A stretch of 64,000 bases of DNA from contig JASBNA010000011.1 in NCBI GenBank assembly GCA_038087015.1, positions 62,001-126,000 of the forward strand, in the 5' to 3' direction. The notes beneath the pieces are model-generated. The model worked only from the letters and a program-made list of their open reading frames with translations. It did no database searches and was not told the origin of the DNA. Every line of letters begins with the position of its first letter. The first letter of the stretch is position 1. Origin of the DNA: Cerrena zonata (lineage: Eukaryota; Basidiomycota; Agaricomycetes; Polyporales; Cerrenaceae). A program made the position numbers and the translations under genes. Shown piece by piece: positions 49,756-60,766 of this stretch.

Positions 49756-50159
49756 AAAAGCTACGTGGACCAGGTGCCCTCCCCTCCTCACATATCTTCC
49801 ACCTCGGTAAAATATATGGGTTTGGTTCTACACCCAATATCGAGATCCGAGACCGCTTCTTCCAGCTTGCGCTCAAAGACCCAAAGTCTGACGCCGCTCG
49901 TACGTTCGTGAAGGAAGCAGCAGAATGGATCATAGGTCACGATGGATCCAACATGGTAAAAGGAAGGATGAAGTACTGCAGACCCATCTTCTGGCTCGTG
50001 CATAGAGTGGATCCGGAGTTGGCAGCTAACACTTTCAAGAGCGCAAGGGAGCACTTCCATCCCATTGCGCAGAAAATGATCGAAAGGGTTAGTTTTTTGT
50101 AACTCTACTATATGATGTAAACTAACCTCGTCCATTCGTAGGACATCGGTTTGGCCTAG
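49756..50159 (+). pseudogene. Tandem copy of the LTA4H terminal exons
   Basis: From about 49756 the frame reads LHLGKIYGFGSTPN-like sequence, then [40 protein letters not shown] and FHPIAQKMIER, followed by a GTTAGT donor, a short intron and a last exon DIGLA with stop at 50157-50159. This matches the last two exons of the gene just upstream, about three quarters identical by eye over 82 residues, including the intron position. No upstream domain is duplicated. The frame is intact despite the divergence, which is odd for dead sequence. To act as an alternative last exon it would need the acceptor at 49754-49755; the stronger one at 49735-49736 is out of phase. Confidence 0.7.
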
Positions 50160-50412
50160 ATTGTATACCACCAACTTCGTTTTCAGAAAACCGAGCAGAC
50201 AGATGTCGACAATGTGTAGAGCTTGGAATACATCCGAGCGTTATATGGCATTCAGTAGACAGAGAATCAGCTTACAGCGACATAAATGACTGCTGTAATA
50301 AGTTACAGATAGCAAGAAAGCAAGCAAAGGGTAGCTAGGAATACACTAGCTTTATGATTAAGCAGTGGAACCATGAGGATATTATTGTATGCGTACAGGG
50401 TAATGTCCATCG

Positions 50413-52944
50413 TCAACGCCAACCACCGTCACCATACGGACCTGAACCAGAACTACATCGTTGAGGCCAGTGATTGTCGTTATGATTGCGAGGTTGCGTT
50501 GGAGGCCTCCCAAACGCGTTTGCTCCGGTCACGTACCGCGGTGGTGGTGGCGGCGGTGGTTCTTGACCAGGAGGCCCGACTCGTGACAGCAGTGAACTGG
50601 CCGGGTGCTGCTGCGAAGTAGGTGTTAGAGGCAAAGGATGACTCTGTCGATACTGCTGTTGCTGTGAAGGGGGAGGTTGAGGATAAGGTTGTTGTTGCGT
50701 CGGGTAATACATTTGTGACGGATGCTGCGACTGGGGATACGAGGGGTGGGATTCATACTGCGGCGGATGCTGCGGAGAGTGTGGAGGATAACGCGACTGC
50801 TGGGGTTCATCATAATGATTACTGGGCGGGGGCGGTCGTGCCACTGAATCCTTCGCCGCACGAATCGCTTGTAGCCGTGTTGAAATAGGTATAGGCTGGG
50901 GAAGGGCCGAATATGAGTGTCCTGAAGGACCAGGGTATGGCGCGGTACGCGGTGGCGACAAGGGTTGTGAGGGTCGTGAGGGTGGGCGAGAGGTGGGTTC
51001 GGGTTCCACGGGAGTGGTGGAAGACGGTGTTGGTAACTGCTCAACTCTAGGTTGTTCAGCTTTGGATGACGGGGGTTTCGGCTCAGATTTGGCAGTCTTC
51101 TTCGACGGTTTCTTCTTCTCTTTCTCTTCATATACACTTCCATCTGATATCGCCCCTTCGGATGCATCCGACCCCGAATCGTCTGAGGTTTCTCGTTTCC
51201 GCTTGAGGGACGAGATAGGTAGCTGTTTCGCTGCGGTTGTTCCGGCGACTTTCGGTGGCTTGAGACGTTCGATAAAGGTGTTTAGTAATTTCAAACACCG
51301 GTTGTTGTTACGGATATCCGTTTCGTGTTTTCGAACGTCAGCTCGCATATCACCAATGGCCTCTGATAATTGAGCCAGAGACATCTTGCCCTTAAACCGG
51401 GCTATTAAGGTTGAGATGGCAATAATTTCCACAGGTGCCACTTTCTTGACTCCTGGGAGTCTGAAGACTTTCGCCAATTTAGCGTCTTTGGCTAATGCGA
51501 GGAAAATTGCGAAAGTTTGTCTAAGATCTTGCTTGGTCTTGTCAGGGAAGTCCTCTTTATGAGATAGCCACTTCGTGAGAGTAGGAAGTCCGGGTGGGCC
51601 ATTTGCGATCCAGTTCTCAATGTGATAGACTGCAGTAGAAATGCCTCGGAAATCTGCAGCTCGACTTGTATCCCACTCGAGATAGGCAGAGAGACCATCT
51701 GTGACAAACTCTGGTAGTATTTCACGGATGAAGGTAGCTCGTGGTGAATTGATGGCTTGCATTCGCTCTGATGTAACATGAGTATTAGAAAAACAAGAGA
51801 AGCTAAATTACACGTACCAGCCGGTGTGAGCGCCATACCCAATTGGACACGCTGAGGAAAATCAGTAACCAGCGTAGAATGACCAAGCTGGATCCTACCT
51901 GGAATACCTCCCGCTCTTCGTTCTCAGTTATTCCATCATATTCCACACAGACCTATTACAAATGAGTGACCTCTTCACTGAATTGAAATGAGTACGACAT
52001 ACGAAAGTCTTGTTGCGGAAGATGTGTTTGTAGCGATCGGGTAGAACTCTACCGCCTTTCCTGGCTGCGTTTGACTTGTAGAAGTATTTTTCACCAGAGG
52101 TTCTATTACAGTTATTTAGACAGACATTCCAGAAATATGTTTCGAAGGACTTACGGATTTTTATCTGAAAGGATTCCCCATGAACAAGTCAGTCAAATCA
52201 CAAAATGGGAGGTTTGAAAGAAATCATTACAAGGGATCTGATAAGAAGTTAATAGTATATACCGGGTATATTCAAAACAACACGTACATGTCCATCCATA
52301 AACCTACCATATCAACAAAGGTGAGTGGCGTACACAAAGGGATAGGGCTGCGCGACCCACCTCCAGACAGATGTCAGTCGTTGTTTGCCATCTATACAAA
52401 CACGCTTCTGCGAGCCATCAGATTCTTGCTTGACCGCTTGAAACAAGATCAGTCGTAGGGTGTATGAAAGCATCGTTGTTGCACGTACCGAAGATAATGG
52501 GAGGTATATAATAGTTACGGAATAATGAATCTATTACACCTACAACATGGTCAGTCATTTACAGAGATCATTACTATATTATTGGCGCACCTATTTGCTT
52601 GGTGTCCGGCCATACAACATCTGCATGGTGTTGAATGGTGTGTCATGTTAGGTAAACCCATAGAAGCGTACCTCGTTGATAATCCGCGTCAAGATTGATG
52701 TCACCAGAGACCATTTGAGCTATTCAACGTCTTTCAGAGAACATACAGCAGGGCCCAAGATATGTTACGAACAATATAATGATTCTGCAGAGTAGTTCGC
52801 CGTCCGAGGAATACGAAGAGCTCCAGTGATTAGCTGAGGGTTATCATTCTTCTTCCCCCTTTTTGAAGGGGACGTTTGAGAGAGAGGGATCTCTGGTTCA
52901 TCATCAAGTTCAGTGAGGTCCGAGAAGTCAAAATCATCCGACAT
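50413..52944 (-). CDS. DUF262-domain protein with microexons
   Basis: Twelve exons, phase checked, giving 650 residues: 52773-52944, 52672-52719, 52591-52620, 52489-52539, 52361-52436, 52288-52303, 52231-52237 (7 nt), 52155-52164 (10 nt), 52003-52102, 51899-51952, 51818-51851 and 50413-51767. The start is MSDDFDFSDLTELDDEPEIP. DUF262 (ParB/sulfiredoxin-like) blocks are DINLDADYQREVVWPDTKQ, GVIDSLFRNYYIPPIIF, CIDGKQRLTSVWRFMDGHIP and YDGITENEEREVFQRVQLGM followed by ALTPAER. A helical part (about residues 200-370) and a very Pro/Gln/Ser-rich tail follow. In bacteria the domain occurs in GmrSD-type nucleotide-dependent defence nucleases; the fungal role is unknown. The DGKQR motif, the likely active-site block, is intact. 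Confidence 0.85.
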
Positions 52945-53387
52945 CGGAGAGTAGAATATAGATGCAATGAGAATCAAGTGTTAGGAGTAAGGAGTCGATC
53001 ATCTTTGCCGCCCTCGACGCGGTTTGGGAAATCCGAGCGTCTACTACTTTGTCATTTCATATTCAACCTCAACTCGAGAGCCACCGATTTCATCTTCATC
53101 ATATGATACTGTACCTTTCAATACTAGCTTTTAGAGCTATGCTTAACGAGAGGAATAGGCATTAGATCGGGATCATACAAAGAGTAATGATTATGATTGA
53201 AGTATCAAATGAATGCAAAATCACGAGCTCCCAGAACAGTTCTATCATGAAAGAACGAAGACAAACTTGTAAACAACATTTTCGAAAGCGAAACTACGAA
53301 AGCAAATGGGTATCTGTGTACACTATATGTATTCCTATATATTCTCTCTATGACAATCTCACCATCTTTCACCTCGTCTCGACAGCA
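52945..53387. other. Intergenic, no gene seen
   Basis: 443 bp between the DUF262 gene start and the stop of the kinase gene, both on minus. It should hold the DUF262 promoter and kinase 3' UTR. Nothing else recognised. Confidence 0.4.
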
Positions 53388-55250
53388 CTAGAAGATAGTT
53401 GCCAACGCCCCGTCATCCGATCCACCCATCGCATTCAACGCCTTCACATTCGGTCCATTTTTCCCGAACGTAAATCCAACCCATACACCCCTCGCGAATG
53501 GCTCTTCCTTCTCCCTGACTGCCTCCACATTACGTTGTTTCTCTTTAACCTCGGCGTATTTCTCCATATCTTCAGGTGAGGTGAAGTCATCGTAGTAACC
53601 TGTATCGACATCAGAGTCGAGAGCAGGAACGAATGGAGCTCGTACAGAGCGAAGATGGTCCCACTTTACGCCTTTAAAGAATGTATGGGATTTGAGCTGG
53701 TCAAGAGATGAATAGCGAACGGAAGCATGTGCGATGAGTCTAGAGTTTCTCGTAGTTAGTCAAAGTGTTGGTGACATGGAATTAATATGCAGTACCTTGT
53801 GACGGCATCCCAAGCAATGTCTGACAAATTGAAAATCACATCCTCCGGGTTGTCGTAATGTGGCCTCTTCAGTACTGCAGACCAATTCTTCAAATTCGTC
53901 CAAGTTTCCTCAGGCGTGCTTCCACTGAATGGTGGGAAGCCGGCCAGGAACTCGAACAAAATGCACCCGAGAGACCAGTAATCCACTGAGTAGCTGTAAG
54001 GCTTCCCTCGCAGGACTTCAGGTGCCATGTAGTCGGGTGAACCAACAATTGAATCAGCGTAGCGAGGATCTTGGTTCCGAATGGACCGGTAGATGGAGCG
54101 ACGTTCCATAGTAGAGCGATGAACGAGTTCATTGTCCTTCACTTTATCAAGCTGTGTGACAATGAAATAGGAAATATTTACGTTAATGAAATGTACGTTA
54201 GAAAGGGACAAAATTCTTACCTTAACTTTCAAGGACTCAATTCTTTGGGGGTTCAAAGCACCAGTTGCCAAACCGAAGTCCGTCAATTTGACATGACCTG
54301 TTCCATCGATCAAGAAGTTCTATCGAAAATATTCAGAAATACTTCGTGGGGGAAAGTATATTAGAGACATACCTCTGGTTTAAGATCACGATGAATATAT
54401 CCTAACTTGTGAAGTTCGCCTAGAGCAGCAAACATCTCACTGATGTAGAATCTGGCATGTTCTTCCTTGAGGACACCGGAATTGTTTAACAGCGTACGGA
54501 AATCGCCTCCAGGAACATATTCCATTGCGAGGTAAACGAACTGAGGATCTTGGAAGGCATACAGCAGCCTGACAAGCCATGCAGTCTTAGTAGCTGTCAG
54601 AATATCACGTTCAACAAGAACATGTCGGATCTCGTCCATCTTGAACAACGTCCGCTTCCGCATCTTCTTAAGAGCACAGATTTCTCCGGTCTCTTGCTTT
54701 CTCGCCAAGAAGACTTCACCATAACCGCCTTGACCTATTTGGGCAATGATGTGAAACTGCTCGACCTTGAGTTTGGTCCTTCGTTTACGTAGAACAACAC
54801 GTTCCCTGCCACGATATGATTTGTACTCCTTCGCATACTCAGAGGCCGTTAGGCCTCGTGCAGCAGTGTCGGCATCGAACTTCGCCCGTCGATCCTTACG
54901 AGCAGAGAGGTATCCTAACATTTGGAAATAATAGTCAAGGAAATCTGATGGAAACGCATTGAGTTTCGATGATCGCTTGATAGACTGAGCCACTCACAGA
55001 GTTGAGCAACAGTTGCTTTACGACGTACTTCAGGGCTCTCCAGGAGTTCCTGCTCCCATAGCTTGAATCGACCTTGCTTGAGCGTTGTATCTACTCTTGC
55101 TGTTTGCATCGTGATATCTCCGGCCATAGTCATGCCCTTCGTAGTCGCCATATGGATATCTGGACTACTTGTTGTTAACCCTTTTGAAGTATTCATATGG
55201 ATATCGGATAGCCCAGGGAACGGGTCTTTCCTCGATGGTAGTCCTGACAT
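53388..55250 (-). CDS. DBF2: DBF2/SID2-type NDR kinase of the mitotic exit/septation pathway
   Basis: Start 55250 ([20 protein letters not shown]), stop 53388; about six exons. After a disordered N-terminus comes the Mob-binding region ([20 protein letters not shown]), then the AGC kinase domain: [14 protein letters not shown] (P-loop), [20 protein letters not shown] (catalytic Lys), [16 protein letters not shown], the catalytic loop [20 protein letters not shown], a long activation-segment insert ([16 protein letters not shown]), and the end [16 protein letters not shown] with [20 protein letters not shown]. The C-terminus has [20 protein letters not shown] and the hydrophobic motif VGFTF with its phosphorylatable Thr. 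These features and the [17 protein letters not shown] block match Dbf2/Sid2 rather than Cbk1/Orb6. It would act at spindle poles and the septum. It is divergent from SPC25. Confidence 0.92.
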
Positions 55251-55509
55251 GAGTTTCGTGAAAAGTCGTCAAAAGGGAAATGGTATGCAGCGTTTTCTCC
55301 CTTCGAGACAGTTGCGATGAGGGTCACGGTTTGGGTTCAAAGTTGAACTTGAAACACTTTAAGCTTTCCCCACATCCCAAATTAAGAACGACACGATCGG
55401 CTGCCACGTGATGGTGATCGATGCGGTTCGCGTCGCGCCAACCTTAACCTCCTTACAACCACCACCTTACTATAGCTACTTTCTTTGACGAAATTCTTGT
55501 ATATTAAAC
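55251..55509. promoter_or_regulatory. Bidirectional promoter of DBF2 and SPC25 with E-box and E2F/MBF-like site
   Basis: 259 bp separate the two ATGs. CACGTG (E-box) lies at 55405-55410. GTCGCGCCAA lies at 55432-55441; its complement TTGGCGCGAC fits the E2F/DP consensus TTTSGCGC, and the flanking CGCGTCGCG is MBF-like. Both genes act in mitosis, so cell-cycle-timed expression is a reasonable inference. Confidence 0.5.
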
Positions 55510-56411
55510 ATGCCACACGTAGTGGGGGTGTCGAAACTTGATCTTGCCACCGTTCTTGCCCAGCCAAATCCTCACATCGACCTCAGACTTGGAGCATATG
55601 AAACGTCTTCACGAAATTTCCTGAAAGCCGTGTCGAACTATACACAACGTGCCGTTACAGAGATTACTCACAGAAAGAACAACTATGTATCGAATAAGGG
55701 AAAGATTGCAGAGAAATCAAAGCAACTGGAGCAGGAGACGAACCAGTGTAAAGTGAAGGAGTTGGAACTTATGACTGGTATGAAGCCAGACCTTTTCTCT
55801 TCGTACAAAGCGTTGACCACGCGATAGTACTCGGCAAAGAGCAAGAAGAACGCAAAGAAGCAGAGAGCTCAGTAGCAGTGTTTCGTCGGCAGCTCGCTTC
55901 TATCAAGGAAAAGTACGCCTCGTTGGACGTTGAGATCGAGCAACGTCGAGCGATAGTACAAAATTTACGACGAGGTATGTATTCCATAAATAAACGTGAT
56001 TCGAAATCTAGACCTATATCAACAGAACGGGAACGAGAGCGTAATCTGCTGGACAAGCATGCTTCCCAAATATCTCCCGAGCTCGCAGAGATCGAACGCA
56101 GGACACAATGTGCTATTGAAGGGATCGACAAAGACAAGATCCTAATTCGGTTTACGCATATTGACCCTTCGGACCTACATCGAGAGTTCAGCTTTGTCAT
56201 AGACGTATCAGCGAAGACTTACAAAGGTGAGTCCCTGTTCGTTTACCACAGCACACATACTAACGGAGCGTATTATTCAGTACCGACCACGAGTCCTTTC
56301 CTGCCTAATTTACCTATACTTCTGGATGAGCTCAATGAATCAAGAGATATCTACAGCTTTATTAAACAGGTTCGACAAGCGTTCGAGGAGTTGGTCACTC
56401 ATGGACGATGA
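55510..56411 (+). CDS. SPC25: Kinetochore protein SPC25
   Basis: Start 55510 (MPHVVGVSKLDLATVLAQPN), stop 56411; four exons, about 240 residues as usual. The N-terminal two thirds form a coiled coil (GKIAEKSKQLEQETNQCKVK, VAVFRRQLASIKEKYASLDV). The C-terminal globular RWD domain includes ILIRFTHIDPSDLHREFSFV and ends with PNLPILLDELNESRDIYSFI and KQVRQAFEELV, the Spc25 signature. Spc25 pairs with Spc24 and anchors the Ndc80 complex to the inner kinetochore. It shares a 259-bp promoter with the mitotic kinase DBF2. A first-exon frame that continues into the first intron stops soon after, so the spliced model is preferred. Confidence 0.88.
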
Positions 56412-56695
56412 TGTATTCTCATGGTATGTGTATTTGATAGGTTGTCTGCATCGTACTAACGTCACACCAACAGTGTATTGTTACAATTTATATGTTGTTA
56501 TTAGGATCTGTATTGCATATTCTTCGTACCGCAACCTCGCTGTTGCATCATAACCTCCTGCTCGACTGTCGCTGGAATCTCAACCCTTCACCTAACACTT
56601 CGAAGGTGCTGGTGAGACTTCGATTTGGTACGAAAGTACATCTATTGAATAAATGAGTGACATATCGTGCCTATTACCACGAATGACACTTACCC

Positions 56696-57127
56696 TCAGT
56701 CACTCCTTGGAGAAGCTTCATCATCCTGCGATACCGGTCAGGTTCTATCACCAGTAGCGAAGACCGGAATACTTACTGGAGGTGTGTCTCATGCTGTCGG
56801 TATTCGTTATACGTCTCTAAGTCTTGGAAGTCTGCGAGTAAAGCTGAACGCCGTTTACATTATTATACTTATCACCGCCGTGTAGGCAATGGTACTTACC
56901 GATATCCCAACCCTGGTTTCGAGCCAAGGGATGCTTGAGGGGAGGACCTAAGGTGTATCCCTCTACCAAGTGGATGGTCTCAATCAAACCCTTAAGCCTC
57001 TCGAAAGTCTCCTTCTTCGAGTCAGAATCGAGGGTCGGCTTGAATTTTGCGAACGCTACATAAGCTGGTCAGTAGTTGTTAACGATTGACTCGACGGGTG
57101 TAACTAACCTATGTGCTTGACCGTCAT
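56696..57127 (-). CDS. Small Dabb (stress-responsive alpha/beta barrel) domain protein
   Basis: Assembled from four small exons: MTVKHI (start 57127), then AFAKFKPTLDSDSKKETFER with LKGLIETIHLVEGYTLGPPL, then ALLADFQDLETYNEYRQHET, then DDEASPRSD before a TGA at 56696-56698; about 98 residues. The order (short strand with KHI-x-x-KFKP, helix with LKGLIETI, WDIG strand, then the DLETYxEYxxHExH helix) is the Dabb fold seen in plant stress proteins and in polyketide-cyclase-like dimers. The function cannot be told; many fungal members are small dimeric proteins of unknown substrate. No single exon is long, so gene finders may miss it. The exon joins are by best fit. Confidence 0.65.
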
Positions 57128-58072
57128 CGTAATGCCTGTGAGAGAGTGGGTAGTCCTAGGTGGTGAGCATGATAGTCTTGTATCTCCCCATACTTATTGT
57201 TCGTAGCAACTTACGCCATGATCAGTAATAGCCCTAGAACCACAAAGCGTTAGCGGTGAGACACAGGAGGAGTCTTATGTTTCCGACGCAGATAGCAGAT
57301 CCCTCCATAGCAGATCCTTCCGTAAGGGGTCCACAAGATATGAAAATGAATTTGTATTATCTATGTCGGAGTTTTAGTCTTGTTTCCACTACTGTCCAAT
57401 TGCATCCCTATCTCATGCACTGGATTTCCCCTCTCCGAGTCGCCGCGGGACTCGCGGGCTACCTTTGAACGCGTAACATTTCCAAGACTGTAGTTCGCTA
57501 TTCTGATCGAACCACGAAAACAATAAGATCAGCAAATGATTTACTTGAATCTCACTCTTTCAGACAATGAGTTATTTCATTTCCGTTTTATGCATGTGAA
57601 CACATAAAGTTTGAACAACGTCATACGCCATTTTCGGAAGCGCGCTCGAGGAGAACAAAAGATAGCAAGATCACGCCGTCTGTCTGACTACCTTCTTACT
57701 ACTAGTAACAATTCTACGTATTCATTCGACTTCATCACTATATCAACCAGAAACCGCATACCATTATGGGACAAAGTTTGGGATGTATAAACTCTACGAA
57801 CATGAAGCTTATCAACACATGTCTGGAATCGGTCCGAACCATTCATTGATATCATCTAACATCGAGTTTCGAGAATGGATCAGCTGAGCATCAGGAGCTA
57901 AATACAGACACTTCGGAGGGAGGAGTAAGAGCGGTAAGTAAGTACCATATCTTATCACCGGAAGTTCTTACCTGCTACCAGTCGTGAGCTTACATGGTAC
58001 CAAGTGCTATCTATAATATCTCAGGACGACAAGCTTTGAGTCGCGGCTATCCTCTCCATTCGTACGCGCACA
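57128..58072. other. Intergenic, no gene seen
   Basis: Nearly 1 kb between the divergent Dabb gene and the second UNC-93-like gene. Short frames only. The last 60 bp before the ATG at 58073 are ordinary mixed sequence, without the long CT tract seen at the other UNC-93-like gene. Confidence 0.4.
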
Positions 58073-60766
58073 ATGTCTTCGCTAGCTGCTATGTCTGTGG
58101 CTGAGAAAGGAGAGCGAGGGAGTGAAACTAGCTTCATATCTTTACCAGTGACACAACGCCCTGGACTCAAAGACCTGTATTATAGGCCGGTCACCCAAGT
58201 CGTCATGCTTGGTTTTGTCTGTTTCATGTGTCCTGGGCTATACAATGCGCTCAATGGATTGGGCGGAGGAGGTCGTGTTGATACTTCCACTAACGCCAAT
58301 GCCAACGCGACCCATTACGCGACCTTTGCTTTCTTCGCTTTCTTTGCAGGGTAAGCTGAGTGGCATTGTGTCCCCATTGTCAACATTGAAATCCCCTCGG
58401 TAATAGACCAATTAATAACATACTTGGTCCTCGTTTGACACTACTCATTGGTAGTACGGGGTATGCGTTGACAATTGGTTCCTATTTGTAAGTTGACAAA
58501 TAACGATCGATGTACCTTTTACATGACAAACTATTGCAGGGCTGTGAACAACCATCCTTCCGCTGCCCCATTCGTTATTGTAGCCGGAGCAATCCAGGGT
58601 ATCTGTGCAGGGCTACTCTGGACTGCTCAGGGATCGATGATGCTTGCGTACTCTACCGAAAGTCAGAAGGGACTCTTCATCGGAATATTTTGGTCTATTT
58701 TTAACCTTGGGAGTGTTGTTGGCGCCTCCGTCTCTCTCGGCCAAAACTTTCACTCAAAGGTAAGCAAGCACAACGAGGGAATGCGAACTCTATCTTACTC
58801 AGAAATGATGAGGCAAACGCGGTTGGAAATGGAACTTATGTGAGCTTATTCTATGATATGTGGCGTTGGGTTTATTTTAATCAGTATGATGCATATCGTG
58901 TCTCAGATAGGCTTTTTAATCCTAACATTGATTGGCGTGTTTATTCCCTTCTTAATGGCAGAGCCGAATACGACAGAACGTCGGATCGGTGGGGAGATCG
59001 GGCTAATAGCCCGGGCTATTGGCCCATTGGCCCTCTTTGCCCCCCGACGCCCCCGTTAATGGAGATGGTCAATGGGGTTTATTCCATGTGGAGTTGCCCG
59101 TTATGGTCCACCCTATCATGCTGGGGCTCACGACCGTACTCAACTTGTTTGCAATATTAAGACTGGTGATTGTTTTCTAAGACATGATAATGATAGCTTG
59201 TGTCTACTCGGTGTATAGAATCTAGGATGTCCTACTAGTGTAACACCAGTTTTTGGGTAATCAGTTGAATAAACATGTATGACTATAGCGGGGTTATTGT
59301 CAGCACCTACCATATATGGTACTTATTTCGACGTTTTATTGTTCTAAGTACTTATGAATAACAGTTGTCTTATTTTTTTACTCTAGAGTATTTTATTGCT
59401 GAGCTTAGTACTGTACTCTTGATGCATACACGATGATGTTGTATAATAAATGAGACTCGGGTCACGCAGGGGGATTTTTGTCAGTCTCAACACATTAACC
59501 TTGGTATCATTTAGTCTATAGAATCCTGCTACCTTTCAAAAACTCATTATATCGTTGACACTGATTACTAGCTAGCGCCAACATATCGTGAGTATCCCAC
59601 GGTGTAGATGACCGTAATGGCCCTGGCATAAATGCATTGACCACCCCTGACTCGGGGGCACAGAGGGCCAATGGGCCAATTAGCCCTCTCTCCCCGTCGA
59701 TCAGACGTTCTCGAATACGATGGTTCGATCTGATGGAACCAAAATTGAATGTCCAAGACACCCTACATTGCGCGCTGCCTTATGGGGCATGTGGACGTCA
59801 CTGCGAAAGGACCCTTATATCGTCTTGTTATTTCCGATGTTCTTCGCGAGTAATTGGTTCTATACATGGCGTATGGCGACTGTTAATTTGGCTTCTTCCT
59901 TCCATTGACGATGTTACACAGAGTTCAACGACTACAACAGCGCTCTATTCAACATCCGAGCACGGTCTCTAAACAACTTGGTGTATTGGATTGCGCAGAT
60001 TTTGGGCTCGCTCGGCATCGCATTCATACTCGATCGTGAACGATTTAGCCGCAAGTGTCGCGCCCTGGCTGGCTGGTCAATATTACTGGTAATGGTCTTT
60101 GTTGTTCACACATGGGCCTACTTTTATCAGAGGTACGTCTCCAGTTGGAGCATTGAGGTTCATACATTCACAGAGGTGACTCCTCCGCAGACATTATACG
60201 AGAGAAACTGTAAATGCGACTGTGGTGAAAATTGACATTTCGGACAAAGCATATATTGGTCTTATCTGGTTGTATATCTTTTGTGGATTGTTGGACGCGA
60301 TGTGGCAGACAACCGTATATTGGTTAATGGGTGTTATGTCAAGAAACCCTGCTACTCTTGCCCACTTCGTCGGATTCTGTATGACACTGTTCTGCATTCG
60401 CCGTAAAGCATTCAGCTGACGATCACCACAGACAAAGGCATTCAATCAGCAGGTGCGGCGGGTGTATGGAGAGCAGATGGGATTACGCTTCCGTGCGTGA
60501 AATAACATCGGCTCAGCTATTTCTAACGTATTGATGACATAGGTACATGCAAATTTTCATCTCTACATGGGTTCTTCTCGCTGCTGGCCTCATATTTGCA
60601 TTGCCGATGATTCTCATGAGAGTCAACGAAGGGCGAGAGGAAGAGCCAAATGATGTGCCTAGGTAAGGGTCTTGATACCATTCGATGATCTAGAGCGGTT
60701 GGTTAATACAAAAATAGCAGGGAGAAATATAGAAGTCACGATATAGGCAGAGAAGGGAAACAGTAG
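58073..60766 (+). pseudogene. UNC-93-like membrane protein split by a transposon
   Basis: Start 58073 (MSSLAAMSVAEKGERGSETS), original stop at 60764-60766. The exons match the copy at 40.8-43.1 kb block by block: YYRPVTQVVMLGFVCFMCPG, GICAGLLWTAQGSMMLAYST, GLFIGIFWSIFNLGSVVGAS, IGFLILTLIGVFIPFLMAEP, DPYIVLLFPMFFASNWFYTW, SLNNLVYWIAQILGSLGIAF, CGLLDAMWQTTVYWLMG and FISTWVLLAAGLIFALPMIL. Splice sites and phases are sound throughout. A 738-bp element sits inside the exon right after FLMAEPNT; reading through it meets a TAA about 30 codons later, so the protein would lose its C-terminal half. Everything outside the element is undamaged, which points to a recent insertion. Confidence 0.85.
58974..59711. 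mobile_element. 738-bp MULE-like MITE with long inverted ends and 9-bp target duplication
   Basis: The 9-mer CGAATACGA lies exactly on both sides (58965-58973 and 59712-59720). The element starts CAGAACGTCGGATCGGTGGG and ends, read on the other strand, AGAACGTCTGATCGACGGGG. The inverted ends stay similar for about 60-75 bp (both contain GGCCCATTGGCCCTCT) and more weakly to about 150 bp (GGTCAATG...TTTAT). The interior has no long frame, so it is non-autonomous. A 9-bp duplication with long terminal inverted repeats is the pattern of Mutator-like elements. Removing the element and one repeat rejoins the transporter frame exactly. Confidence 0.85.

Noticed and set aside
50622..50888. Valine/alanine-rich plus-strand frame
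   Set aside because: Mirror image of the Pro/Gln-rich tail of the DUF262 gene on the minus strand.
59637..59972. Apparent ORF across the right end of the MITE
   Set aside because: It is a chance fusion of transposon end and transporter exon in the wrong frame.
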